From Bradyrhizobium sp. RP6 (GTDB lineage: Bacteria; Pseudomonadota; Alphaproteobacteria; Rhizobiales; Xanthobacteraceae), in contig NZ_RQIT01000006.1 in the NCBI RefSeq assembly GCF_003837805.1, positions 1 to 64,000 on the forward strand: a stretch of 64,000 bases of DNA. The letters are read 5' to 3'. How positions within the stretch are numbered: the stretch's first letter is position 1; each line of letters begins with the position of its first letter. Positions 8,368 to 17,543 of the stretch are shown here, piece by piece. The notes below the pieces were generated by a model. The model was not told where the DNA came from, searched no databases, and saw nothing but the letters and a program-made list of their open reading frames with translations. A program made the position numbers and the translations under genes.

Positions 8368-10173
8368 TCAAACTTGGTTTAGAGCGGGCGTGCAAGCCAC
8401 CGCAGCATGCGCGTCGAGCTTGCCGGCACCCCATTCTGTGTTCGGGACGGCACCAGTAAAAGCATCCGATCGCGCGCTGGCCTCAAGGCATGCCTTGATC
8501 TGTCCCTGGGTACAGTTTCCGTTCTCTTCAAAGATGAGCGCAATGGTGCCGCTGACGTGCGGCGCTGCCATCGACGTTCCGCCCATCACCTGATACGGCT
8601 CGCCTGGAGGTGTCACGAAGTGGCCACGAGCCGAGATGATCATCTGACCGGGCGCTGCAACTGTAGGAGCGGTGCGCCCATCTCTTGTTGGACCGCGGCT
8701 TGATGTCGAGCTAAGGCTGCCAGGGCCTGCGCCGCGCGTGATGTAATTGGCTACTGTGATCATTTCGGCTGCGGCTCCGGGTGTCGAAATTGTTCGAGCT
8801 GTATTTTCATACGGGGCCAGAAAGGTAGGTACTTGTCCTGGGCTGCCTCGCTGGATCCATGCGTCGAAATGGCCTTCTCCGACGATTGCAACTCCCTCGA
8901 TGCGGATCGTCCAGTTGCCTTGCTGGATTTGCGCGGCGTTACCCGGCCGAAGGCTCAAGAAGACGCGTCGATCCCCGTTGTTTGGATCTTTGTCGCGGTG
9001 ATCGATACGAACCGCGTTGCCGCTTTCGAAGTTGGAGCTGTCGGTAGCGCCGACGTCAACGGGACCAACCACGTTCCCGGCTGGATCGACGAGGGACACG
9101 CGGAATGTGTCTCCACCTTCGTACCAAAGGTCAAACTGATCAGGTGTCACGTTGCCCGGCGGTGAGTAAAATTTCACGTCGACGGTCGCGCCGGCCGCAA
9201 CATTGCCTTGCGCGTGAATGCGCGCAGCACCGGCATTTCCGGCCGACTTGACGAAAGCACGTCCCGGACCGCCGAGGAGGTGATCGAGTCCGCGCTCGAG
9301 AAGGCTGGTGCCGTCGTGCGGCCCAAGGTTATCTCCTAAACTCATGTTGACCACAGCCGCCTGGGTGCGCGCTGCCGCTTGCTCGAAGATATAGTTTACC
9401 GCGTCTAGAGTATTGGCTGACGTGCCGATACCCTCAGCCCCATTCGCATTATCCGACACAATGATGATATCGGCTTCTGGCGCAACGCCGACGAAGGTCC
9501 CAGCTGGCATTCCCTGGCCTGGCGCCGAACCATCGCCGGCTGCAATGCCGGTAACATGTGTGCCGTGGAACGGTGGACTGTCACGGTGCCGGACGATTGT
9601 GAACGGGTCTTCAGCGGCCAGTGCTCTGTTGATGTGAGCATTGCTATATTCGACTCCGTAGTCGAAGCCAGCTGGGCTGGTTTCTCCCCCTTCAGGAGTC
9701 AGGGACTGATCCCAAAGCAATAGGATGCGGCTTGTGCCGTCGGCTCGACGAAACGAGGGATGCGTGTAGTCACAGCCTGTGTCAACAATGCCGACGATCA
9801 CTCCTGCACCGCGGCGGCCCGGCGGTCCAGTATGGACAAGGTTTGCGCGGCTCTCCGTCACCGCGAGATCAAGGTCAGCGTGCATAACACGCGCACCTTC
9901 GACGCGATCTACGTCGGCAATTTGTGTTAGTGCTGGCAGCAAATCGATCCGGATCGAGCCTGTAACTATATCACCTGCAACGCCGCGGATCCGGAGGCCT
10001 GCCTGCCTCAGGGCTTGCGGATCGCCTGAATGCTGAACCAAGACGACCACCTCTGGAGCTATCCCATCGTCAGTCTCAACCCTTAGTCCGAACCTGTCAC
10101 GCGTGGCGCGTGTTTGAAGCTCACTCGCTCCGCTTTCGACGATGAATTCAAGCTGAGGGTCTAGCTTACGCAC
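8368..10173 (-). CDS. S8 family (subtilisin-like) serine protease
   Basis: A protein of 601 residues. The catalytic triad is complete: Asp131 in GIVDTGCDYTHP, His203 in HGTHVTG and Ser534 in GGTSMAAPHVSG. Residues 1-105 resemble a propeptide, followed by the peptidase domain, which carries a large insertion (about residues 310-460) that looks like a beta-rich domain. No signal peptide is visible, so it may be cytoplasmic. The propeptide region is clearly related to the separate small protein encoded just upstream (10239-10565). The operon order is small propeptide-like protein, protease, Cys-rich protein. Confidence 0.88.
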   Translation of the reverse strand: MRKLDPQLEFIVESGASELQTRATRDRFGLRVETDDGIAPEVVVLVQHSGDPQALRQAGLRIRGVAGDIVTGSIRIDLLPALTQIADVDRVEGARVMHADLDLAVTESRANLVHTGPPGRRGAGVIVGIVDTGCDYTHPSFRRADGTSRILLLWDQSLTPEGGETSPAGFDYGVEYSNAHINRALAAEDPFTIVRHRDSPPFHGTHVTGIAAGDGSAPGQGMPAGTFVGVAPEADIIIVSDNANGAEGIGTSANTLDAVNYIFEQAAARTQAAVVNMSLGDNLGPHDGTSLLERGLDHLLGGPGRAFVKSAGNAGAARIHAQGNVAAGATVDVKFYSPPGNVTPDQFDLWYEGGDTFRVSLVDPAGNVVGPVDVGATDSSNFESGNAVRIDHRDKDPNNGDRRVFLSLRPGNAAQIQQGNWTIRIEGVAIVGEGHFDAWIQRGSPGQVPTFLAPYENTARTISTPGAAAEMITVANYITRGAGPGSLSSTSSRGPTRDGRTAPTVAAPGQMIISARGHFVTPPGEPYQVMGGTSMAAPHVSGTIALIFEENGNCTQGQIKACLEASARSDAFTGAVPNTEWGAGKLDAHAAVACTPALNQV

Positions 10174-10238
10174 ACACGGCTCCGTGGGATGGTGGGACTA
10201 CGGCCAATGGGCGGAGAACGGCGGGATATTTCACATCG

Positions 10239-10565
10239 CTACTCGGGCTTATTGGGATGCATCGGTCGACTCGCTTCGATAGTGGTCACGAGTGGATGTT
10301 CAGCTATACGTACCAGATCGGTCGACAAAATAGTTCCAGTGATGATGTCCCCCATCGTCGAGCGGGCCCTGAGGCCGGCGGCGCGCAACTCGTTCATCTG
10401 CCGAGGGTCGGCTGCGCTCTGCAGGCCGACAATCACGGTCAGCGGGCGAGGATCCGGCTGGTCGACCGACTCCGCCAGGATTTGCCGCAGGTGAGGATCG
10501 AGCTTTTCAAGAATGCGAGAGTCTCCATTCTTGGTGACAACGCAGACACGCGGCCGGGCCGACAC
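10239..10565 (-). CDS. Free-standing protease propeptide-like protein
   Basis: A protein of 108 residues that matches the N-terminal ~100 residues of the neighbouring S8 protease. Both share KLDP near the start, a run of hydrophobic strand (VIVGLQSAADP versus VVLVQHSGDP), an AGL-R motif, GDI-TG, and a final segment with the local pattern V-ri. Subtilisin propeptides (inhibitor I9 type) act as folding chaperone and inhibitor. A separately encoded copy suggests control of the protease in trans. It is first in a three-gene operon, 65 nt ahead of the protease. Confidence 0.65.
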   Translation of the reverse strand: MSARPRVCVVTKNGDSRILEKLDPHLRQILAESVDQPDPRPLTVIVGLQSAADPRQMNELRAAGLRARSTMGDIITGTILSTDLVRIAEHPLVTTIEASRPMHPNKPE

Positions 10566-11060
10566 CAGCGGTGCGCGACCCCTTACCGAAGAACTTACTG
10601 TTAAGAGGGCTCTGCCGTCCAGGCCCCCCGAAGCGTCAACCGATTTTCGGTGGACGCAATCCTCTCGTTCAGCCTAGCTCGATTGCGTACGGCGGCCAAA
10701 GTATACACTTAGACATATCTCGCCGTTCAAGCGTAGAAATCATATAGCATAAACAATAACATACGGTTCATTCTCCTCGGCGCGCCACTCATATAAGTTC
10801 CTATCGAAGGTCAATTAAGTAAAGCAGAGATGCAAGCGCTTAGCAGCCGCATGTGGTCACAAGCGGTGAGGTTATTCGTGCACGCCTTGATGGGAGTTAT
10901 CAGAGATAGACACGGGACCCACTGCGCCGCAAGGCAGTCCCGTGAGCAAGGGCCTACAGGAGGCCGTGGTGCTAGAGCTGAACAACGACAAAGCCGCGCA
11001 GAAACATCTGAAGCGTCCACTGGGCACCAAGGACCTCCGCGAGGCTAACATGGGTAAGAA
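10566..11060. other. Intergenic region between protease operon and transposition genes
   Basis: AT-rich in the middle (10740-10830). Contains a probable integrase relic at 10942-11051, listed separately. I searched it for further copies of the transposon end unit AACGCA-N7-GACTC and saw none. Confidence 0.5.
10942..11051 (+). pseudogene. Remnant of a tyrosine recombinase N-terminus
   Basis: The translated piece contains LKRPLGTKDLREANM, which resembles the conserved N-terminal stretch of phage-type integrases (a repeated R-SLGTKD-REA motif). No catalytic domain follows, and the frame runs into the 3' end of the opposing tniQ gene. This looks like a scar of an earlier integration event. Confidence 0.4.
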
Positions 11061-12053
11061 TTATCGCAGCAAAAGTCCGGCCTTCGGCGAGCCGATGGAT
11101 TCAAGCATAAGCTCTCGAATGGGTTCGTATCCCTCAATATCGCGTGTAGATACATGGAACAGCCAGGCATAAAGTAGGCCGTATTGCGCCTTTGGTATCC
11201 ATTCATTCTCGGCTGCACTGGCCTCTTCGCGTATCCGTTCGAACAGCCGAAAAAGCCCGGCGCTCCCCTCGCTGAGAATGGCGAATCCGGCGGACAAGGC
11301 GTCACGTCGAGAAACAGTGCCGTCGCGACTAGTGTGCGCGAAGGCCCCTCCAACCGCCGCCGCTCCAATGCGATCCATCAGATCGACCGCGTGCCCGAGT
11401 GCTAGGCCATCAAGACTCTTGTGCTTGACTGAAGTCATGAACCCGAGCCTTCCAAGCAAGTATTTTTCAACTTCTGCACCCGGAGCAAACTTTTCCAATG
11501 GTTCAGACGCCAAGTCGTGCTCGTCGCCCGCCGCAAAGCGGACGTCTAGTGCTCTGTGGTCAAGGGTCTTCTCTGTGTCAGCAGGATGGTGGGTGATTAA
11601 GCAAATATTGTGGAAGGGACAGGCGTACATGAAAGCCAAGTTCCACCAGGATCTTACGTGCGCCCTGTAGTCCGGATCGCCTTTCCCGAACTCTATATCC
11701 TCTCGGAGACATTTCGGGCACGCTCGCAAAGAACGATATGACCAATCACTCGATTTGAGCACCTCGTCCCCCAAGCGCACAGTTTTCCGATCCTGTCTGA
11801 CGAACGTGGTCCGCTCAAGGACGACCGGATCTGCCTTTGCCAGTTCAGCAATTCTCGCTGTTGCTCGTCCCTGAACCACGTCCGCGTGGGAAAAGCCCAT
11901 GTCACTGCAGAAGTCGGACAAAGAGCCCGCGCCATTACGCCTGGCTAAGCGTTGAGCTAAGGCAAAAGCGGGCTCGTCGGTGAAGAGAACTACGCGGGTG
12001 TCGAGAGGCTTTTGACGACGCGCATCAAAATCTTGAGGAATAGCAAAACTCAC
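11061..12053 (-). CDS. tniQ: TniQ family protein (second, shorter)
   Basis: A protein of 330 residues with a TniQ domain. A zinc-binding pattern CPKCLRED...W...ACPFHN lies near residues 113-147, as in TniQ/TnsD proteins. TniQ proteins connect target recognition to the TnsC ATPase. It is the last gene of the tnsABC-tniQ-tniQ set, separated from the longer tniQ by 163 nt. Elements with two TniQ proteins often use one for a fixed chromosomal site and another for a different target route. I cannot tell which does which here, though the shorter protein lacks the C-terminal helix-turn-helix-like region of the longer one. Confidence 0.85.
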   Translation of the reverse strand: MSFAIPQDFDARRQKPLDTRVVLFTDEPAFALAQRLARRNGAGSLSDFCSDMGFSHADVVQGRATARIAELAKADPVVLERTTFVRQDRKTVRLGDEVLKSSDWSYRSLRACPKCLREDIEFGKGDPDYRAHVRSWWNLAFMYACPFHNICLITHHPADTEKTLDHRALDVRFAAGDEHDLASEPLEKFAPGAEVEKYLLGRLGFMTSVKHKSLDGLALGHAVDLMDRIGAAAVGGAFAHTSRDGTVSRRDALSAGFAILSEGSAGLFRLFERIREEASAAENEWIPKAQYGLLYAWLFHVSTRDIEGYEPIRELMLESIGSPKAGLLLR

Positions 12054-12216
12054 GAAGCCCCTCCGGCGCTACGACGACGTCGTAGTGCCACACAGAGGTT
12101 CTCGATTTGCTATTTCAGGAAGCTAGACTTGTTTTGTCCTGCAATTGAGCCATGCAAGGTAAACGAATTGAGAAAGTATCGCTTTGCGGCGTTGAAGTCC
12201 GAGGTTTGGCGTAGCT

Positions 12217-14079
12217 TTATGCCGCTTCGTTCGTCGAAGCCGCAGCACGAAGTGCCGGGTACGTCGAAGCGATACGTCGGCTGCTCACGATGTCCGAACG
12301 GCGATAGAATACTTGGCGGCAGCGTGGGGGAGCCGCGGCCGGACTAATACCTGCTTCGAACATTACCTTCATCAATGTGCGCGAGCAGAGGCTGGCGGCT
12401 TGCGCCAACCGCACACCCGACACGAAATCCCTCCGGAACGCCTCGATCGCTGCGCGCGCAATCCCGTCCTTGCCGGACCGGAGCAGCCGAAGCCGGATCA
12501 GCCCCCGAACGGTCTCCCACTTCAATTCAAGCAAGTCCGCTGCGTCATCGATGGTCATCCTATCCCGCCCGTCCTTGCCGAGTTGTCGAAGGTCCGTGAT
12601 ACGCACAAGAACACCGTCGAGCCCCCGTCCCGGGCAGAATCCCGCAACGTGGATGCGACCCTTGAGAATGGCGTCAACGGCTAGATCGATCCCGCAGCGC
12701 GCGGTCCGGCAGCCTTTGGGCAGGGGCGTTCCATCCTTCTGCGGAACGCGAGGCGCGATTGCCGATAGCTTCTCGATGAACTGGTCGAGGTTGCCTCGCA
12801 GGATCGTACTGGCTCCTCCGAAAACACCCGCGGAGGCCAGCCGTCGGGCCTGCATGCGCCCGATACTGAGTTCCTTCGCGACCATTCTCAAACCCAATGT
12901 CGCGCGCCTTTCTGAGAGGAGGTTCTCCACCGCGACCCGAGGGATCGCTACGGGCGTACCTCGGCGCGTATGTTGAGGGACCAGGCCCCGTCCGGCAAGC
13001 TCCCGGCGGGCGCGTTCGAAGCCGACACCCAAACGACTTGCGGCCTCCTTGATCGAGCAGAGGTCCTTTGCTGGTTCGACCACTCCGAACACCATGCGCG
13101 AAATCGCCACGCCGTTGGCGACGGCATGTCGCCTTGTCCGTTCCTTCAGCGCTGTAGCAATGGGGCCGTTTCCCAGTTCGTGCAATCCGGAATGAAATTG
13201 TCCGTAAGCCGCTGCGGCGCCCCATCTTCCGGGTCCGATGCCGGAGGCGGCGAGCAGAGCATCCAAGGTCGCGTCAAATGCTGCGGGCCAGGCAGCGAAC
13301 ACGCGATAGCCGGCGTCAAGTACAACATGTTTCTCGAAGCCGCGGGCCTCACGCAAGGCATGTCCTTTGAGTGATGCCGCGCCGACAAGATCGAGGGCTT
13401 GAATAGCCTCTCCAAAGTTCCCGTCGTCCAGCACCTCGCATGCAACTCGCGGCGTTGCTCCAAGTCTGCCGAGTAGGTAGCCGTCCCCCGCGCACTTCCT
13501 AATCGGGACCAAAGAAGCGCCTGCCCCGATGAGATCGTGACCTTTCGGACAGCGGTCGATCGACGTCGAGCGGAAATCCAGCTGCTCCCCACAGCGAGGA
13601 CACGAACCGATCAACGCGAGGCCATGGACAGGACATGCCGTCAGCGGCTGAACGTCCCACCATGCGCGGTGCCATGGGCGTGGTAGTCGCGGATCGACCG
13701 GATCTTCTGCGAGACATGCCGGACAGGCGCGGCGGCCCGCGTACACCGACCATTGCCCCCGGTAGAGCCGCTCTCCACGAAGGAGAACCACACCATTCGC
13801 CACCGTGCCCGTGTCCAAGGAGAGTGCATCGATGTCGATCGCAGCCGCATTCGCCACAATGTCAAGATGTTTCCCTTGGGCAAGCTGGAACCAAGGAATC
13901 CCCAACTGGAGCAGCATCTCGGACAGATCCGGAACACCGTGAGCTTGGGCCACCCTCATCAGGTAACCAATCGCTCCTTCTCCGGAGTTGCGGCGGGGCC
14001 GGATCTCAATTCTCGGATAGCTCCTCTTCGTCGTCCTCGGTCCTGCGTTTCTTTGTGCCGCGCAAGAAAGTCTCGTCAT
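12217..14079 (-). CDS. tniQ: TniQ/TnsD-like target selector (long form)
   Basis: A protein of about 620 residues. The N-terminal TniQ domain has a zinc-finger series CPACLAED...W...ACPVHGLALIGSCPRCG. The C-terminal half contains several helix-turn-helix-like segments, for example around SIKEAASRLGVGFERARREL and MTIDDAADLLELKWETV. This layout is that of TnsD, which binds the chromosomal attachment site, so it is the better candidate for recognising the gyrB 3' end (inference). The listed ATG at 14079 overlaps the end of tnsC by 74 nt. A later, non-ATG start is possible because the conserved part begins around residue 24. Confidence 0.85.
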   Translation of the reverse strand: MTRLSCAAQRNAGPRTTKRSYPRIEIRPRRNSGEGAIGYLMRVAQAHGVPDLSEMLLQLGIPWFQLAQGKHLDIVANAAAIDIDALSLDTGTVANGVVLLRGERLYRGQWSVYAGRRACPACLAEDPVDPRLPRPWHRAWWDVQPLTACPVHGLALIGSCPRCGEQLDFRSTSIDRCPKGHDLIGAGASLVPIRKCAGDGYLLGRLGATPRVACEVLDDGNFGEAIQALDLVGAASLKGHALREARGFEKHVVLDAGYRVFAAWPAAFDATLDALLAASGIGPGRWGAAAAYGQFHSGLHELGNGPIATALKERTRRHAVANGVAISRMVFGVVEPAKDLCSIKEAASRLGVGFERARRELAGRGLVPQHTRRGTPVAIPRVAVENLLSERRATLGLRMVAKELSIGRMQARRLASAGVFGGASTILRGNLDQFIEKLSAIAPRVPQKDGTPLPKGCRTARCGIDLAVDAILKGRIHVAGFCPGRGLDGVLVRITDLRQLGKDGRDRMTIDDAADLLELKWETVRGLIRLRLLRSGKDGIARAAIEAFRRDFVSGVRLAQAASLCSRTLMKVMFEAGISPAAAPPRCRQVFYRRSDIVSSRRIASTYPALRAAASTNEAA

Positions 14080-15112
14080 CGCGGATATCTTCTTCCTTCT
14101 TCGGCATCTTCAACAGGCGCGGATTCAGGACGAGGAACGGATTTCGAGCGTCGTCGATGCCATAGGGCCGGCGGTACGCCTCCGCCAGGTGCTCCTCGCG
14201 AACCACCTCGTCGTCCAGGCAGACCGCGATCGTGGCCGCCTCCTGCGCGAAGTAGGCCATGCGGCCTACAAGGCCGCGAGAGGCGAACCAAAAACGATGT
14301 GGCATGTCGTTTTCCGTAAAGCCGCACGTCTCCATGCCAAGCTTTTCCTCGAGGGCTTTTAAGAACTTCATGAATTTCTTAGAATCCTTAACCGCCTCCA
14401 ATGCGACCAGCTCGACAAAATGGGTGCGTCGATGAAGTTCGCTGTAGTCCGTCACGAACTTCTTCAATGAGTCCAGCCCAGCTAGGATTAGTTGAACCGG
14501 GTTCGCATCGGAAACCATTAGAGACTTCAACGTCATTGCGATCTTGTGGCGCTCGGCCGAGTTCCGGCCGGCCAGGACGTTGTGCATCTCGTCTATCACC
14601 AGGATTCCCACACCTTGGGCTCTCAGATTTGCCTCAACTCGGTCCCATACCTCGTTCTCGCGTAAAGACTTCTTTGGCCGATATCCGAGCTGATGAAGGA
14701 TTCGAAGGCCGAGCGTCTTCAGCGTACAAGGCGCCGGAGCCACGATCTTCAAGAGTGGGCGGTACTTTCCCTCCTCCGTCTCGCGCTCCCGCAAATCCGG
14801 ATGGGCGACCAGGCGCTCGATTATGTGCGTCTTCCCGGCGCCAGTCCTTCCGTGGAGGACAAGACAATAGCCCTCGATCCCAGAGTCCATGCGGTCCAGA
14901 ATGGCCTCGAGGTACTCCTTCGCAGCCGCGCCCTTTGCCGTCGAGACATCGATCGCCCGAAACGACTTCAGCTTCGCCCTTCGGGCAAGGCGCTGGGGGT
15001 CCGTCGTCTGCAAGCGATTGAATTTCCGATCGCGGTCGATATCCGAATACAGCGCCTCGTCGGCATCCCGCAAATTTTGCGCAACCATCTTCTTTTGGAA
15101 ATTTTCGGTCAC
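14006..15112 (-). CDS. tnsC: TnsC/TniB family AAA+ ATPase
   Basis: A protein of 368 residues when started at the GTG at 15112, which has a perfect ribosome binding site (aaggagg) 7 nt upstream. Walker A is GRTGAGKT at about residues 88-95, and Walker B is ILVIDEMHN at about 171-178. It is the regulator that links the target-bound TniQ to the TnsAB transposase in Tn7-like elements. The start lies 10 nt past the tnsB stop, and the 3' end overlaps the start of the long tniQ. Confidence 0.92.
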   Translation of the reverse strand: MTENFQKKMVAQNLRDADEALYSDIDRDRKFNRLQTTDPQRLARRAKLKSFRAIDVSTAKGAAAKEYLEAILDRMDSGIEGYCLVLHGRTGAGKTHIIERLVAHPDLRERETEEGKYRPLLKIVAPAPCTLKTLGLRILHQLGYRPKKSLRENEVWDRVEANLRAQGVGILVIDEMHNVLAGRNSAERHKIAMTLKSLMVSDANPVQLILAGLDSLKKFVTDYSELHRRTHFVELVALEAVKDSKKFMKFLKALEEKLGMETCGFTENDMPHRFWFASRGLVGRMAYFAQEAATIAVCLDDEVVREEHLAEAYRRPYGIDDARNPFLVLNPRLLKMPKKEEDIRDDETFLRGTKKRRTEDDEEELSEN

Positions 15113-15122
15113 TGAAACCTCC

Positions 15123-17543
15123 TTATCCAAACAGTTCGTCGTCGTTCTCGTTGACAAGACGTCGCCGCTTTGGCGGCGGCCCGGAGTTCGTCATCCCTTG
15201 CGATTCCTTCTTCGGGGGACATTCCGTCTCTTCCTCCTTCGGGATGTTTGGGGATAGCGGCGGCGAGGACACTTCGGCGAGCGTCGGCTCCGGCTCGGCG
15301 GCGGAATGCGTGACAGTTTGTCCAGCCTCCGGCTCGTCCGGCTTCCGGACGCTCTCTTCACGAATCTGACGGAGCTTCTCTTGCTCATCGAGCTCCCGCA
15401 TCTCGTCCGCCACCTGCTTTTCGCGGGCCTTCATGGCGGCGCCTGGCAATTCGCGCTCAGCGATGGGATGTCCCTTCGCCTTCGAGGCAGGCTCCGCCAT
15501 TAAGGACTCAGGCGGGGTCGCTGCCGGCCGATCGGCGGGCCGATCCTTACGGCGAGCCGAGGCGGCCTCCTTTGGCGTTCTCGACTTCCTGAGCTTGGAG
15601 ACATCGTCCAACTCGACGGAAATCTCGAAGTCCGGAGAATCCAGACGCTCCTGCATCCAGCGATAGTCTTTCTCCGTCATCTTCCCATGAGGCTTGTTGC
15701 CCGCCTTCCGGGCGATCCGCATCAGGTGCTCCCGCGCCTTGAGGAGAGTACTGCGTCGCACACGCCGGCCCTCCTCCGTCATGTCGCGGGCTTCCGAGAC
15801 CACGTCCATCCACATTCGCAGTGTCAATCCGTTGACCAGCTCGGGATGGACACACGGCACCGGTGTCCACCGGTGCTTCAACTCGTCCAGGACCAGCACC
15901 TGACCGATGTCCAAGGGGTCCACCTTGACCATCCACTTTTGACCGAGATGTCCTCGCTTCCTGAACTCCTTCAGGACCGGGCCGCTGAAGTGAAGCCCCA
16001 TGAAGGTGATGCCCTCGGCCACGATCGTCCGATCGATCAGCAAGCCGATTAGCGGCGTCAAGTCCATCGCCTCCGGAGGCAGCCTCACTCCAGCGCCTGA
16101 CAGCGCTTGCCAGCGTTCGAGCGGCGTCTGACCGAAACTCCTGCTGTTCGGCCGATTGTGGTAGATGTCGACGACCCATCGCATGAACATCCGCCGCACG
16201 TCGCGGAGCGTGAAACGAGCGTAGCCTTCGGAATCGTAATCGCCGCGCTCCTGCACATTGGCGAATGTGCGACCAGGCATGAGGCTGAAGAAGTCGCGCG
16301 CCACCTCTCCGAAGAAACGCTCGACTTTGCCCTTGAGGTGTGGTTTGCCCACGGGGACCAGCCGTAATTCGATTTGTAGCTGCCCTGCAGCAGCGACCAT
16401 GGACTGCGACCGGTATGCCGCGCCGTTGTCCATCTTGATCAACTCCGGGAGGCCGTACACAGGGTACGGAGATTCCGCTCCGCAGGCCTCGAGCTCCTTC
16501 TCATCCTTCTTCAGCACCGACATCCGGAGCGCTTGCATCACGGTCGACCAGCTCGGGCTCTCGATCCCGATGTACCAGCCGACGATCATGCCCGTGGCAA
16601 GGCAAATCCCCACGGTGAGGTAGGCCCGCCCTTTCGGCTTTCCGTTGTCGTCGACGATGATGATGTCGAGAGGCGTGTCGTCGAACTCCACGATCTGCAG
16701 CGGCCGGGTTGCGACGGGGGCCCGCTTCGTCAATCGGGCTTCGTGATCGGCTTCCTTGCGGCCGCGTCGGTAGAAAGTGATTTCATACCGATCGACGTTC
16801 TTCTTGATCCAACGCCACACCGCCATCTCGCTCGGTTCAGCCAACGAGCCGCCGATCCGCTGCGAATTCACCAGCTCGATTTCGCGGCAAATCAACTGAT
16901 GCACTACAGTCAGACTAGGCCTCTCCAACGTGAGCCACTTCTGACGGACGTACTTGGCAATGATGCCCCTGACAGCCGGATCCATTCTTGGCTCCGAGTT
17001 CCCCTTCTTGTGAGTGAGGGGGGCGAGTGCGCCGAGCATGCGGCCGGATCTCGTCCACCTTCCGTACCAGTCGCGCAGCGTCGATCCGCTGATCTCTTCC
17101 AATCCAAGATTGCGGGAACGGCAACCCTCGTTACTCGCAAGAACCAGTCTGCGATGGCGCGCGACGACGCGCGCGATCTTCGCGTATCCCCCTTCCGGCC
17201 TTTTGCTATGGCAGCCGCGGGGGAAGAAGCGGTCACAAGCCTTGACGTAGTCGAGACGCTTCAGCATCTCGGTCTGCTGATCGTCAGTGAAGCTTTCGAA
17301 CGGGCGCGACACCACCTCGACGAGCTCCTCCTCGAGCGCTACGGGCGCTGCCCGTTCGATCCTCATGCGCCCGGCTGGATCGAAATAAAGTTCGGCCAAC
17401 TCCTCGGCCGTGAACGTGCGTGCAACCTCGCCGCCGATCGGAGAGAGGGTCAGCGAACGCTTCGTGCGCAGCTTCTCTTCGTACCAGACGCCGTCGATTA
17501 CGATTGCGTCGCCTTTGTTGAGCCGGATCAGAGGAGCGTTCAT
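15123..17543 (-). CDS. tnsB: TnsB transposase (DDE, Mu/TniA type)
   Basis: A protein of 806 residues with the retroviral-integrase-like core. The catalytic triad reads Asp288 (EFDDTPLD), Asp372 (KMDNGAAY) and Glu408 (KGKVERFF). N-terminal helix-turn-helix regions should bind the repeated sites in the transposon ends. The last 180 residues are charged and low-complexity, with acidic and Pro-rich stretches, as in other TnsB tails that contact TnsC. Its ATG overlaps the tnsA stop (ATGA, 17540-17543), giving translational coupling with TnsA. TnsB makes the 3' strand cuts and joins. Confidence 0.95.
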   Translation of the reverse strand: MNAPLIRLNKGDAIVIDGVWYEEKLRTKRSLTLSPIGGEVARTFTAEELAELYFDPAGRMRIERAAPVALEEELVEVVSRPFESFTDDQQTEMLKRLDYVKACDRFFPRGCHSKRPEGGYAKIARVVARHRRLVLASNEGCRSRNLGLEEISGSTLRDWYGRWTRSGRMLGALAPLTHKKGNSEPRMDPAVRGIIAKYVRQKWLTLERPSLTVVHQLICREIELVNSQRIGGSLAEPSEMAVWRWIKKNVDRYEITFYRRGRKEADHEARLTKRAPVATRPLQIVEFDDTPLDIIIVDDNGKPKGRAYLTVGICLATGMIVGWYIGIESPSWSTVMQALRMSVLKKDEKELEACGAESPYPVYGLPELIKMDNGAAYRSQSMVAAAGQLQIELRLVPVGKPHLKGKVERFFGEVARDFFSLMPGRTFANVQERGDYDSEGYARFTLRDVRRMFMRWVVDIYHNRPNSRSFGQTPLERWQALSGAGVRLPPEAMDLTPLIGLLIDRTIVAEGITFMGLHFSGPVLKEFRKRGHLGQKWMVKVDPLDIGQVLVLDELKHRWTPVPCVHPELVNGLTLRMWMDVVSEARDMTEEGRRVRRSTLLKAREHLMRIARKAGNKPHGKMTEKDYRWMQERLDSPDFEISVELDDVSKLRKSRTPKEAASARRKDRPADRPAATPPESLMAEPASKAKGHPIAERELPGAAMKAREKQVADEMRELDEQEKLRQIREESVRKPDEPEAGQTVTHSAAEPEPTLAEVSSPPLSPNIPKEEETECPPKKESQGMTNSGPPPKRRRLVNENDDELFG

